Shown: positions 7,554-16,044 of the stretch, piece by piece
Position numbering within the stretch: the first letter of the stretch is position 1
Layout of the letters: each line of letters begins with the position of its first letter
Origin: Streptomyces sp. A1136
GTDB taxonomy: Bacteria > Actinomycetota > Actinomycetes > Streptomycetales > Streptomycetaceae
NCBI RefSeq assembly: GCF_004795055.1
Contig: NZ_SSBJ01000023.1
Coordinates: 1-64,000, forward strand
Direction of reading: 5' to 3'
Length of the DNA: 64,000 nt
The notes under the pieces: generated by a model
Database searches by the model: none
Told to the model about the DNA's origin: nothing
What the model saw: the letters and a program-made list of their open reading frames with translations, nothing else
Made by a program: the position numbers and the translations under genes

Positions 7554-8360
7554 TCAGACGACTGTCGGTTGCCGCAGCAGGCGAAGTGTGCGGCCACGGT
7601 GTCGTGGGACGGGTTGGCGGGGCGGTCGGGTGAGGGTGATCTGCCGGACGAGTTGCTGGAAACAGGCCAGTGCGGCGATGGGCGGGAGCGTGGCCGCCGC
7701 CCGAGCCGCGAACGTGCCGGGTGCCTGTGCCACGCACAGGAGCGTGGCAAGGGTCGAGAACAGCAGGACGATGGACCAGGAGTGCACGGCTCGACGTTGA
7801 TGCAGGGCGGCCCGGAGGATGGACAGGGAGGCGACCACCCACGGCCCGTAGATCAGCAGCGGCCACCAGCTGACGACGTCCTGCGTGGTGTGCGGGCCGG
7901 CGCTGTGCCGCAGGGCGTCGCAGATGGCCAGACCGCTGAAGACGCTGACCACGGCGGCGATGACGGCGACCAGCACGGCGGTGAAGACGCTGCCCGTCCC
8001 GAGCAGGGACCCCGCCGTTGATCTCGGCGGGGTACGACGGTGCCCGTGGCCGGTCAGCGGCCGCAGCTGTTCACCGGCCCGCTGCGCCGGTTCGGGGATC
8101 GTACCGGCGAGAGGGTGAGTATCGGCGGTCCCGAACTGGTCGACGAACGTCGTCTCTGCCTGCCCCGGCCGGCCGGCCTCCTGCAGGAGGTGAGCAAGCT
8201 CTTGCGTCGGATCCCACGCGGTATCCATTGCGCCGGCGTCGATGAGCGGTTGCTGGGCGGCGCCGTGTTGCTCGAAGCCCTGCGGCGGCCACAACGCGGA
8301 GAAACCCGGGAGGGAGGGGTGGGATCCACTGCCGTCGTCCCAGCCGTACTGCTCAAACAC
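7554..8360 (-). CDS. DUF2637-family membrane protein
   Basis: A 268-residue protein with a hydrophilic N-terminal third (about 110 residues) and four predicted membrane segments in the second half, beginning with F-T-A-V-L-V-A-V-I-A-A-V-V-S and a following G-L-A-I-C-D-A-L. This matches the DUF2637 integral membrane proteins common on Streptomyces plasmids and integrative elements, often called transfer-associated although the role is unproven. Its start overlaps the end of the upstream 98-aa gene by 8 bases, so the two are translationally coupled. Confidence 0.65.
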   Translation of the reverse strand: MFEQYGWDDGSGSHPSLPGFSALWPPQGFEQHGAAQQPLIDAGAMDTAWDPTQELAHLLQEAGRPGQAETTFVDQFGTADTHPLAGTIPEPAQRAGEQLRPLTGHGHRRTPPRSTAGSLLGTGSVFTAVLVAVIAAVVSVFSGLAICDALRHSAGPHTTQDVVSWWPLLIYGPWVVASLSILRAALHQRRAVHSWSIVLLFSTLATLLCVAQAPGTFAARAAATLPPIAALACFQQLVRQITLTRPPRQPVPRHRGRTLRLLRQPTVV

Positions 8361-8649
8361 CGAGGATCTCCCCGAAGCACTCGCCGACGGCGGTCTCAGA
8401 CGGTCCGCTGTTCGGGGAGCGCCGACGGAACTCGTTCTGGATCCGGCTCATCTCCTCCAGGAAGTCCTCGAAGATCGAGGACGAATAGTGGAGATCCACT
8501 TCACGCCCCTCGTTGCGCAACGTCGCGGCCTTGTGTGGGGTCCAGCCCGTGTATGTCCAGTCGCCCGCCCGTGCGCCTTCGGTGCCGACGACGTATCCGT
8601 AGCGGCCCGCGCTCCGCAGAAAAATTTCTGCGTGGTTTGCTGTTGTCAT
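8353..8649 (-). CDS. Hypothetical protein (98 aa) coupled to DUF2637 gene
   Basis: A soluble acidic protein with a G-D-W-T-Y-T-G-W-T motif and a C-terminal helix F-E-D-F-L-E-E-M-S-R-I-Q-N-E-F. It overlaps the DUF2637 gene by 8 bases, making a two-gene operon. The 50 bases upstream hold a palindromic site at 8702-8722 that could be an operator. Family not recognised. Confidence 0.5.
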   Translation of the reverse strand: MTTANHAEIFLRSAGRYGYVVGTEGARAGDWTYTGWTPHKAATLRNEGREVDLHYSSSIFEDFLEEMSRIQNEFRRRSPNSGPSETAVGECFGEILGV

Positions 8650-8701
8650 AGTCCCCTAAACGCTCCCGATATCGGCGAGGGTGTGGTCCGTTCAGGTGAT
8701 G

Positions 8702-8722
8702 GCATGCTTTGTAAACAAGCAT
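8702..8722 (-). promoter_or_regulatory. Near-perfect palindrome upstream of the DUF2637 operon
   Basis: ATGCTTTGT-AA-ACAAGCAT is an AT-rich dyad (one-base asymmetry) standing out in GC-rich DNA, about 55 bases before the operon start at 8649. The TTGTTTAC read leftward resembles GntR/KorA-type operators of Streptomyces transfer genes. No regulator gene is adjacent. Confidence 0.4.
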
Positions 8723-9059
8723 TGACCAGTGTCTTTAATCATTTGGGCATTCACGGGGACCCTTTGGGGACAGCAGCCGCCACGCCGTCCCCGAAGCGGT
8801 CGTGCCAGCTCACGACAAGGACGCATGCAGCCATCAAGTGGTGTCCACCAGGGGGCGTGAAGGCCCTGCACGCAACGAAGGTAGGCGCGCGCCCCGCCGC
8901 GTAGGGGCGCTCGTACGCGCCCGCGCGCCCGCCCGGCCGTAAACGGCCCACAAGACGCAACCCCCCATAGCAGTAGGTCTGTTGTCGCGGATCGACCTGT
9001 CCTGAACACAAGGCACGCCACTTGACCTCACCCGGAGTCGGCGCGCATCCGGTGAGCTC
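8723..9059. other. Intergenic, no supportable gene
   Basis: Only low-quality frames are present. A GC-rich segment near 8880-8940 carries CGCGC-type runs. I see no coding signature. Confidence 0.5.
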
Positions 9060-9336
9060 GACGCCCTTACCCGTCACGTCCGGTCCTTCGCGACCATGCT
9101 CACCGCCTCCAAGGCGAGCGTCTCCCGGAGTGGCTCGACGCCGTTCGACAGGCCGACCTGCCCAGCCTCCACACTCTCGGCGCCGGCATCGACCGCGACC
9201 TCGACGCCGTCATCGCCGGGTTGGGCCTGTCCAGAAGCTCGGGGCGCGGTCATGGGCATGTCAACCGGATCAAGATGCTCAAGCGCCAGATGTTCGGGCG
9301 ACCAGACTTCGGACTTCGCCGCAAAAATAGAACTCA
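9060..9336 (+). pseudogene. ISL3-family transposase remnant, frameshifted
   Basis: Pieces in different frames match the ISL3 C-terminus: R-S-F-A-T-M-L-T, D-A-V-x-x-A-D-L-P-S-L-H-T-like sequence, then G-H-V-N-R-I-K-M-L-K-R-Q-M-F-G-R. At least two frameshifts separate them. Confidence 0.55.
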
Positions 9337-9697
9337 ACCCAGAGGTTTCGGGGCTCTGTTGCTTGCCCCGGTGCACCGGGGCGCTGAGGAGCGGCGACGG
9401 GCATATTCGGCTGCTCTGATGGGAAATGTGGCCCCATGATCTACGGCTCCCATGGAATCAAGGGCGGCCCCGCTCTGGGTGTGCTCCCCGGCCTGGACGG
9501 CCCCTTCGGGCTGCGGCCGGAAGCGGAAGCCGGCGACGGCGTGCCGGCCTCGCTGACTCTGTTGTGCCCGCCCTGCCCCACAGGACCGGGTCGCGACCAG
9601 GGCCGGACGACCGCCGTGTCCGGGAACGGTCTCATTGCGACGGGCACCACCGGTCGTGTCCTCACCACGCGGCCGACCGCGTCCTCGCGGGAGAAGA
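9337..9697. other. Intergenic, no supportable gene
   Basis: Open frames here lack start signals and protein-like composition on either strand. Nothing recognisable. Confidence 0.45.
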
Positions 9698-9970
9698 ATG
9701 AGGGGCTGGACGTGGATGGCCTTCACTGAGGGTGATGTGCCGGCGGACGCCAGGCCGGCAGACACCCCCGCGGGCGGGTCGGGAGAGCCGGCCGGTTCAG
9801 CCGAGGCGCCGGTGGTCGACGGGCGGGTCCGAAAGACGATCGACCGCATTGTGCACGCGGTCCGGAACGGCGAGGACAAGGAAATCGACACCTTGTTGGC
9901 CGACCTGGCCGCCGTCGCCGGCACCACCGACCTGCTGAACCTGCGCGAGCGGCTGTACCGGCCCCTGTAA
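9698..9970 (+). CDS. Small acidic hypothetical protein (90 aa)
   Basis: The ATG at 9698 follows GGGAGAAGA; an ATG at 9716 in the same frame is an alternative. The N-terminal half is Pro/Ala/Glu-rich and disordered; the C-terminal half is helical (K-T-I-D-R-I-V-H-A-V-R, then D-T-L-L-A-D-L-A-A-V). It faces a convergent small gene 10 bases downstream. Function unknown. Confidence 0.5.
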   Translation: MRGWTWMAFTEGDVPADARPADTPAGGSGEPAGSAEAPVVDGRVRKTIDRIVHAVRNGEDKEIDTLLADLAAVAGTTDLLNLRERLYRPL

Positions 9971-9980
9971 AGGGATGCGT

Positions 9981-10235
9981 TCACGCACGGAGGAACAGGT
10001 CACCACCGTCCACCGCCGACCGGACACCGCTCCAAGGCGAGCCGGGACGACGGGGCACCTCACGGCCCTCGGCAAGCCACTGCCGCACCACCGCGTCATA
10101 GATCGGCACATCCGATACCTGCCCCCACTCCATGAGGAGCCGGCCGAAGACCCACACAGGAGGCGAAACGGTTTTCTCCATGCCCAGGCAACGAACCCGC
10201 ATCCCCGACGTGGCGGCACGTGACTGTTCCGTCAT
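9981..10235 (-). CDS. Hypothetical protein (84 aa)
   Basis: Begins M-T-E-Q-S-R-A-A-T-S-G and contains W-V-F-G-R-L-L-M-E-W-G-Q and a Y-D-A-V-V-R-Q-W-L-A-E-G helix. It is soluble, with no recognised domain. The frame is open further upstream but with arginine/proline-rich shadow sequence, so the ATG at 10235 is preferred. Confidence 0.45.
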   Translation of the reverse strand: MTEQSRAATSGMRVRCLGMEKTVSPPVWVFGRLLMEWGQVSDVPIYDAVVRQWLAEGREVPRRPGSPWSGVRSAVDGGDLFLRA

Positions 10236-10669
10236 CTCCACACACCCCTGAACGTGACCCGTCGAGTAACGGACTCTCTCTCGCACACCTTTCGACCTAC
10301 CCACTCGTGCGGGTGCGGCCACCCCGGGATCGAGCGGTGCGCCGGCCGCCGTCGCGGGAGTTCGTTGACGCTCCATCAAGATCTTCAGGTTCTCTGACCG
10401 TGAGACAACCTCAGTAACGGTCGCTCGTCGCAGAGCAGGACAAGGGGAAATGCGCGTGCGCGGCCGCGCGGTCGGCCCGGTCAAGGGGGGGTGAGCGGGC
10501 GGATCAAACGTCAAGTGGGCGCGCCATCGGGTCCACTCGGTGGCTGGCCTGGCAGCCGCGGTGCGGTCCGGGCTCCTGCGGGCTGTGTGCCTGCTGTCGT
10601 CCGTGGGCGACGACGTCGTACGACCGGCCCCGCACGGCGGTGGTGGTGCGCAGCTTCTCCCGCACCGCC

Positions 10670-10862
10670 GCACCGCCGCACCGCCGCACTGCAGCGGGAT
10701 GCGGTGGATCTCCCACTCCCCCGCATCCTGGCCCGAAGCCCGGGGCGCAGCCGGCTCGCCGGGATCGGCCGGGGGCTGCCGGTCCGGGTCGGGTGCGGGG
10801 ACGGGCGGCTCGCCGGGATCGGCTGGGGGCTGCCGGTCCGGGTCGGGTGCGGGAGCGGGCGG
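10670..10862. repeat. Triplet run and 54-bp minisatellite
   Basis: A short run of CCGCACCG-type units at about 10663-10690 is followed by two near-identical 54-bp units beginning GGCTCGCCGGGATCGG at 10753 and 10807. The 54-bp period equals 18 codons, yet neither strand gives a convincing protein. Slippage-prone DNA in a region with no intact gene. Confidence 0.75.
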
Positions 10863-10920
10863 CCGGGGGGGCGGGGCGGTCGGGCAGGGACCATCGGGCG
10901 GTGTAGAGGCGGTAGCCGAC

Positions 10921-11157
10921 CTACAGGCGGCGCAGGTCTCCGGGGAAGAGCGTCACTTCGCCGTCGTGCCATCGGACGATCAGATCGGAGTCACCGTTCT
11001 GCTGGGAGCCGGTGTGGAAGGTTCCGGCCGCGGCACCGACCGCGTGCTTCCAGAGTCCGGCAGAGCCCAGTTCGCTGCGGCCTCCCCTGTCCGGTTCCTC
11101 GTTGGCTCGGTTGAACAGCCGGCTGACCTCACCGTCGAACTGTGATGAGTAGGAGGT
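10921..11157 (-). pseudogene. C-terminal remnant of an FG-GAP-like (DLIVRW motif) protein
   Basis: Reading leftward to a TAG at 10923-10921 gives clear protein: F-D-G-E-V-S-R-L-F-N-R-A-N-E, then A-A-G-T-F-H-T-G-S, then N-G-D-S-D-L-I-V-R-W-H-D-G-E-V-T-L-F-P-G. The D-L-I-V-R-W-x-D-G-E-V-T-L motif recurs in secreted Streptomyces FG-GAP/VCBS-like proteins. No start is available: the frame is closed by TGA just upstream, so the gene lost its N-terminus. Confidence 0.45.
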
Positions 11158-11718
11158 CGTTGGCTTCGTTCATTTTGCCTTTCAGATGTCCCCGCGGCGC
11201 GCCTGGACGGCCCCTCCGCCGCTGGCGATCTCTCCCATGTCGCGTGCTAGCAGGATTCCGACGCGGTCCAGCTGCTTTTGTCGCCGCACCCCTCTTGGTG
11301 TGGGTTGTTGGCTCGATGTTGTTGCAGGCGACGAGATGCGGGGAGCGCGCAGGCCGTTTTCGGCCATATCGCTCAGTTCCGCCTAGCGGGTAACCGCTGC
11401 CCCTTGGGCGGTGTGCACGGCGCGCCGGACGAGATCGACCCGTCGTTCATGAACTCAACGCCCGGCGAGCTGGCCTCATTCGAGCCAGTCGATAATCGGC
11501 CATGGTAGCTGAAATAATTTATTGCATGGAAGGTCGCACACCCTTCCTGCTATTGCAGGACTCTATTCGCCAACGCCTATGCGGAATGCCTGAATTCGGG
11601 TGGATGCCTGTCTCAAAGATGACTTCTCGGCGAGATCGACATGTACGCAAGATGTTCCCGTCAACTCAAGCGACAGCGCGAGGAGACAATCCGCGACCAC
11701 TAGTAGACGGGGAATGAA
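11158..11718. other. Intergenic, lower GC, no supportable gene
   Basis: Frames are short and lack actinomycete codon bias. The stretch from about 11500 to 11700 is notably AT-richer than its surroundings and probably carries the promoter of the lactococcin-972-like gene. Confidence 0.45.
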
Positions 11719-12186
11719 TTGAAGAAGCCCGGGAAGATCACTCTTGCCGCAGTCTCCATTTTGACTGCCGCTGGAGCTCTCGTCTCTGCCGGACCCGCCA
11801 CTGCGGCTACCCCGGCAGCCCCGCAGTTCCAGGTGTTTACGGCGGCCGAGGGAGCCACCCCTCCGGCCGCGCTCATCGGCCCGCACGGTGAGAAGCCGAC
11901 CCAGTGGGGTGTGGCCTCTTTCAACGTGTCGACGGCCCCCAAGTCGGGTGTCGCTGGGATAGCCGCCCAAAGCGTCGGCGGCGGCACCTGGAACTACGGC
12001 ACCACGGCCCAGTGGAATGGCAAGAGGTGCTACTCGAACTACATCCACCCGACCAAGAAGCACTCGGCCAGCGTGGCGTTCGCGGGCGGGGTCGACAAGG
12101 ACATCAGCGAAGCTGACATCTGGGCCACGGCGGGGATCACCGCCGGCGCAGCGTACACGTGCAACGCCTACTGGGGTCTCTACTAA
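11719..12186 (+). CDS. Lactococcin 972-family secreted bacteriocin-like protein
   Basis: A 155-residue exported protein. The TTG at 11719 follows GGGGAATGAA; the start K-K-P-G-K-I-T-L-A-A-V with a hydrophobic core is a Sec signal cut near A-T-A-A. The mature C-terminal half has the lactococcin 972 pattern: G-G-G-T-W-N-Y-G-T, then C-Y-S-N-Y-x-H-P-T-K-K-H-S-A-S-V, then A-Y-W-G-L-Y at the end. Lactococcin 972 blocks septum formation by binding lipid II in Lactococcus; actinomycete relatives are mostly uncharacterised. A long pro-like segment of about 50 residues between signal and core is noteworthy. A membrane protein gene follows. Confidence 0.7.
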   Translation: MKKPGKITLAAVSILTAAGALVSAGPATAATPAAPQFQVFTAAEGATPPAALIGPHGEKPTQWGVASFNVSTAPKSGVAGIAAQSVGGGTWNYGTTAQWNGKRCYSNYIHPTKKHSASVAFAGGVDKDISEADIWATAGITAGAAYTCNAYWGLY

Positions 12187-12346
12187 GCTCCGTAGCGTCA
12201 CACTTTCGCCTTCTCTGAAGGTCTGGCCAACCGTACCTTTTGCGGGACGGCCAGGCCTTCGGGTCTTTCATTGGCGGCCTAGCGGTGTGAGCAGGGACCC
12301 GGTAAGGTTGCGCGCACCCTTCGTCCGATGTATCGAGGTCCCACCC

Positions 12347-12964
12347 GTGCGTTCTTTTTTATCGGCTGTCGCGCTAACCCTCGTTGGTGGTGTGATCGTC
12401 GGAATCTCCGGCCCCACTTTGGAATCCACTGGCGGGCATGCGAGTCATGCGGCAAGTGTCACGCTCGTAGCAGGCTGGACATACGCCCTAGTGGCCTTCG
12501 TTTCCGGGCTACTGGCTAACTCGAAAAGGCGCGCGGCCGTAATGGGGTTCGCGTCCCTTGTGGTTACCGTCTTTGCCTACTATGTGACGAAGGCAATGCA
12601 AGGCGACTTCAGGCAGCCCGATTTCAGCCGCCCGAGTTCAGGAGCCCTAAGTTTTGCATGGGGCGATTTTCTTTCCATGCTCGCCTTGTGGTGTGTGTTC
12701 GCCTTGCTTCTGGGGCCTGTCTGCGGGCTCGCGGGGCACTGTGCACGTACAGGGCCCTTCCGCCTTCCCTGCCAGCTGCTTGTGCCAGTCGTGGTGATCT
12801 GTGAGACCACCATGCGTCTCTCCGCCGAAGCGGATAGGCAGGAAGGGTTGGTAGGTACCACCTGGAGTGTGACCCGTGGGCTAGCCATAGCGGTGTTCTT
12901 GGTTCTCATTGGCATCGCCGCAGTGAGCACCTGGCGCCGACGAACTACCCAAGCCCAGACCTGA
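12347..12964 (+). CDS. Multi-pass membrane protein, possible immunity partner
   Basis: The GTG at 12347 has GAGG 8 bases upstream. The product of 205 residues has about six hydrophobic segments, including V-A-L-T-L-V-G-G-V-I-V-G-I and L-A-L-W-C-V-F-A-L-L-L-G-P-V-C-G-L-A-G, the latter like DUF6518-type membrane proteins (uncertain). It follows the lactococcin-972-like gene on the same strand after 160 bases. In lactococcin 972 systems a membrane protein and an ABC transporter confer immunity; no transporter is present here. Confidence 0.55.
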   Translation: MRSFLSAVALTLVGGVIVGISGPTLESTGGHASHAASVTLVAGWTYALVAFVSGLLANSKRRAAVMGFASLVVTVFAYYVTKAMQGDFRQPDFSRPSSGALSFAWGDFLSMLALWCVFALLLGPVCGLAGHCARTGPFRLPCQLLVPVVVICETTMRLSAEADRQEGLVGTTWSVTRGLAIAVFLVLIGIAAVSTWRRRTTQAQT

Positions 12965-12990
12965 CAAGCTGCTGCGAAGTCGCTGTGACG

Positions 12991-13017
12991 AGGCCCGCTC
13001 CCGAGCAGAGCGGGCCT
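12991..13017 (+). terminator. Hairpin terminator
   Basis: A perfect 10-bp inverted repeat (AGGCCCGCTC / GAGCGGGCCT) with a 7-nt loop lies 27 bases after the membrane-protein stop. It likely ends the lactococcin-like transcription unit. Confidence 0.7.
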
Positions 13018-13121
13018 CCTGTGCCATGCGCTAGGGCCCGGTTGAGGACCGGGGTAGCCCATGCCGATCTGGCTCACGGGCAGGGCCCGATGCCCAGTGG
13101 TCCGGGGGGGCGCCTGTGGCT

Positions 13122-13155
13122 AGGGGACGTCGCCGCACGCCACACGAACCGGCCA
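13122..13155. repeat. Dispersed repeat, copy 1
   Basis: GGGACGTCGCCGC...GCCACACGAACCGGCC is shared with 54150-54178 apart from a two-base indel. The flanking 300 bases (13018-13328) contain no supportable gene. Confidence 0.6.
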
Positions 13156-13328
13156 ACACGCGCCGACGACCGGAACACCCCCTGGCTCACCTGGAACGGG
13201 GCGTGCGCGGCTCCCGGGGCAACGCCGGCAACCCGACCAGAGCGCGCCACCTCGACCGGCTCCCTCTCTCAGGCGTTGCGGGGTTTGCGGCCGGCTGTCC
13301 TATTCGCCGCAGTCTCCTTCGCGGATGA

Positions 13329-13820
13329 CTATGCGCCCCCGACGCCCTCGACGTTGGCCACCATCTTGCGCAGTACCTTGAGCGCGGCGACGTATTCTTC
13401 GTCGCTGATGCCCTGGTGGACCACGGCGCGTACCTCGGTCGCCAGCTCACGGAGCCGCGCTCTGGCGGCCTCCCCGGCATCCGTGAGGTGCAGGCGCTGC
13501 CCGTCGTCGATCCGGAGCCAGTTGCGATGGAGCAACTGGTCGACGACCCTGGCGATTTCGTGTGGCCCGTCGGCAAGGTGCGTCAGTTGCGCGACGACCT
13601 CCTCGCGGCTCGGCGGTGTGGCACCGCCGTTCACGCGGTTGAGTACCCAGTACTGCGACTGCGTGACGTCGATCTTGGCCATGGCATCACGCAGGTGCCG
13701 GGTGACGGTCGCATGGGTCAGGCCGCACCAGTAGCCGACCGGTTGAACGGCCAGCATGTCATCGGTGGCAACCGGGTTTGCCGGCGCCTGGTCAGTGATA
13801 GTTCCGGTCGGTAATTCCAT
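13329..13820 (-). CDS. MarR-like winged-helix regulator
   Basis: The ATG at 13820 gives a 163-residue protein; longer frames are unlikely. It contains A-T-V-T-R-H-L-R-D-A-M, then T-Q-S-Q-Y-W-V-L-N-R-V, a winged-helix core (S-R-E-E-V-V-A-Q-L, then V-V-D-Q-L-L-H-R-N-W-L) and a wing with D-D-G-Q-R-L-H-L-T-D-A-G, as in MarR proteins. It stands alone, so its target is unknown; autoregulation from the region near 13850 is likely. Confidence 0.65.
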   Translation of the reverse strand: MELPTGTITDQAPANPVATDDMLAVQPVGYWCGLTHATVTRHLRDAMAKIDVTQSQYWVLNRVNGGATPPSREEVVAQLTHLADGPHEIARVVDQLLHRNWLRIDDGQRLHLTDAGEAARARLRELATEVRAVVHQGISDEEYVAALKVLRKMVANVEGVGGA

Positions 13821-14420
13821 GATCACGACGCTACATTCCCCCGCCGCACCGAACAATCGGAATGCGCATCCACTGCACATCGCCTCAAGGCTTGCCCACG
13901 CTCTCACCAGGAGGCTTGCCTCAAGAATGTCCCGTGATCCACGAGGCCCCGCGCCGCATCCCCTTCAGGGGCGGTGTCGGCGGCCGCCCGCCGTCCGGGC
14001 GGCTGCCGACACCTTGACACCGGTCAGTGGTGGCGTCGGCCCCAGGACCCGGTGTCGACCGTGCGGCCGTGGTCATCGCGCAGCGTCGCGGTGTCGCGGT
14101 GTCGCGGTGTCGCCTTGGTTGTCCCAGATGTGGTTTCGGCGGTTCTGGAACAGGTCGGTGCGGATGTCGCGGCCGCTGCCGGTGTGGGTGCGGATGCGAT
14201 CACCCACGGAATCCTGGACAGGCGCGACCCGTTGCTCTGGCTCGCCGAGAAGACCGGCAAGACCGGCAAGACCGGCAACATCAAGCACGCCGCCGCCGTC
14301 CGCAAGGCCGGCGGCGAGGGCGCCGAATACCCCGAACCCGTCCAGGACGTCTCCGGTCCGGGCACCGCGCTGATGGAGCCGGACCTTCTCTGCACCAGCT
14401 TGGTGGCGTGGGCACGGGCT
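13821..14420. other. Intergenic with short tandem repeats
   Basis: No gene is well supported. A rightward frame from about 14120 encodes plausible sequence (A-V-L-E-Q-V-G-A-D-V-A-A-A-A, then L-L-W-L-A-E-K-T-G-K-T-G-K-T-G) but has no start or stop consistent with neighbours. Two slippage repeats are present: GTCGCGGT repeated three times (14085-14108) and AAGACCGGC repeated three times (about 14250-14278). Confidence 0.45.
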
Positions 14421-15200
14421 TCAGTACCGGAATGGCCGAGTCCCCGTCAGGGACCACGCGCGTGCGAACCGGCCGGAGCGCACCGTCAGGAGGTCGACGC
14501 CGCCGACAGAGGTACCGTCAGCCCTGTTTCCGGCCGTCCAGAGAAACGCTACGTACCCTCGCGCGGGGTCGACGACGGGCTGCCGGTGGATCGTGATGGC
14601 GGGCGGTTCGTTGGTCTTGGCCTGCCGCTCGATCAGCTCGGCCAACTCGGAGGGGCCGTGCGCATCGCCACCCGGTCCGGCGCCCGAGAACAGGGCGAAA
14701 TCGGCCGTCACCACGTCCCTGGCCCGCTCGGTCCGTCCGTTGCGAAGCCGAATCCACTGGTGGCACAGGTTCTCGATCGTGGCCCGGTCGGTCCGCGAGG
14801 CCGCATCGGGTGCTGGATCTGATTGTTCACAACGCCGCTCCGCCACGAACGTCCAGTTCTCCCGTATGCGGTCGTCCCTGAGAATGTTGACGTCGATGCC
14901 CGTCAGTACCTGACCGTCGGCCTTCCTCACATCCCACAGGTAGGCGAATCGGTCACCGGCGTCGACCAACACTCGCGGGCTGAAGACGTTCACGTGGCGC
15001 GCGCGGTACCCGGTGACGAACTGTTCCTGCTCGTGCGGGCCGACCACCGTGTCCAGGCCGGCTCCGTGATCCGACCACTGCACGCAATCCTCGGACATCA
15101 GGCCGTACGCCAGGGAGGGGTCCTCGTTCCACATACGGCACCACGTGATCATGCGCTTCTCGTTGTCCATGGTGAACAGCATTGGGGCCCATCGCGACAC
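14421..15200 (-). CDS. Tandem NTF2/SnoaL-like protein
   Basis: A protein of up to 259 residues (possible starts at 15200, 15182 and 15170) made of two NTF2-like halves. Half 1 has W-C-R-M-W-N-E-D-P, D-C-V-Q-W-S and D-R-F-A-Y-L-W-D; half 2 has R-D-V-V-T-A-D-F-A-L-F-S and R-G-Y-V-A-F-L-W-T. Each also shows the G-x-x-V-x-G-x-D motif (Q-V-L-T-G-I-D-V, S-V-G-G-V-D-L). These folds hold small ligands or act as cyclases/isomerases, but many are orphans. It follows the WYL regulator after 20 bases, probably in an operon with it. Confidence 0.6.
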   Translation of the reverse strand: MSRWAPMLFTMDNEKRMITWCRMWNEDPSLAYGLMSEDCVQWSDHGAGLDTVVGPHEQEQFVTGYRARHVNVFSPRVLVDAGDRFAYLWDVRKADGQVLTGIDVNILRDDRIRENWTFVAERRCEQSDPAPDAASRTDRATIENLCHQWIRLRNGRTERARDVVTADFALFSGAGPGGDAHGPSELAELIERQAKTNEPPAITIHRQPVVDPARGYVAFLWTAGNRADGTSVGGVDLLTVRSGRFARAWSLTGTRPFRY

Positions 15201-15220
15201 CGTCCTGTCGGTGTTTCAGA

Positions 15221-15919
15221 TCACAGAGCGAAAGGTTCGGCATCCAAGCGCTTCAACTCGGCCCTCCACTGCGGTTCCCGGGACGCCACTCGTTCGTCCG
15301 ACAGTTCCAACGAGGTGATCCGTCCGAGCTGGAAGCCTCGGACCGCTGAACGCAGCCGGCACCACGCCGCCAGATACCAGCCACTGGGTCCCCATAGGAG
15401 GCCCAACGGCTCGACGTCGCGCGTTGTTGCCGCGCCGGCCCGGTCGGTATAGGTGAGGTGCAGGACATGTCCGGAGACCACTGCCCCGACGATGATCTCG
15501 CTCAACATGTCGCTCTGACCGGGCGCGTGGTCCCCGACCCGGTATACCAGCCGCGCGAGCGCTTCCTCCCGCTGTCGCACGTCGGCGGGCAGCACCGCCA
15601 GCACCTTCCGACCGGCGCGATGTGCGGCTGCCGCGAACGGCGTGGACGCCGCTGTGCGAAGCGCGACGCTGACAGCGAGGGCCTCAGTGGCGCTGAGTGT
15701 CACGGGCGGCAGCGTACGGTCCCGGTCCAGGCTGTATCCACCAGCCCGACCGGGGTCACTGCGGATCGGCAGGCCCGACTGCCTCAACGCTTCGAGATCC
15801 CGCTCCACGGTGCGCACGCTGACCTCGAACCGCCGTGCCAGCCACGGAGCACTGCGCGGCCGGGGCGCCACCGCTCGAAGCTCCTCGACCAGCGCATACA
15901 GGCGATCGGTACGGTTCAC
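15221..15919 (-). CDS. WYL-domain transcriptional regulator (YafY/DeoR type)
   Basis: A 232-residue protein with an N-terminal helix-turn-helix (L-A-R-R-F-E-V-S-V-R-T-V-E-R-D-L-E-A-L) and a downstream G-R-A-G-G-Y-S-L-D wing, then a WYL domain with G-P-S-G-W-Y-L-A-A-W-C and R-G-F-Q-L-G-R-I. These proteins sense small ligands or nucleic acids. It is first in an operon with the tandem NTF2-like protein, suggesting that protein serves the same signal. Confidence 0.8.
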   Translation of the reverse strand: MNRTDRLYALVEELRAVAPRPRSAPWLARRFEVSVRTVERDLEALRQSGLPIRSDPGRAGGYSLDRDRTLPPVTLSATEALAVSVALRTAASTPFAAAAHRAGRKVLAVLPADVRQREEALARLVYRVGDHAPGQSDMLSEIIVGAVVSGHVLHLTYTDRAGAATTRDVEPLGLLWGPSGWYLAAWCRLRSAVRGFQLGRITSLELSDERVASREPQWRAELKRLDAEPFAL

Positions 15920-16044
15920 TGCCCCAGCCTAACCGCAGCCACCGAGTCGAGCCGATCCCCGAGTCAGTGCAGTCAACCGACCGGCCGTGTGCGCGCTACG
16001 GCGCTCCCGCGAACCCGTTGTGCGAGGCGTGTACGGCCGCGTAG

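Noticed and set aside
8751..9077. Leftward 108-codon frame with several cysteines
   Set aside because: No Shine-Dalgarno, no family resemblance and unusual Arg/Gly content; treated as non-coding.
14085..14278. Short tandem repeats considered as a CRISPR array
   Set aside because: Units are 8-9 bases and contiguous without spacers, so this is slippage DNA.
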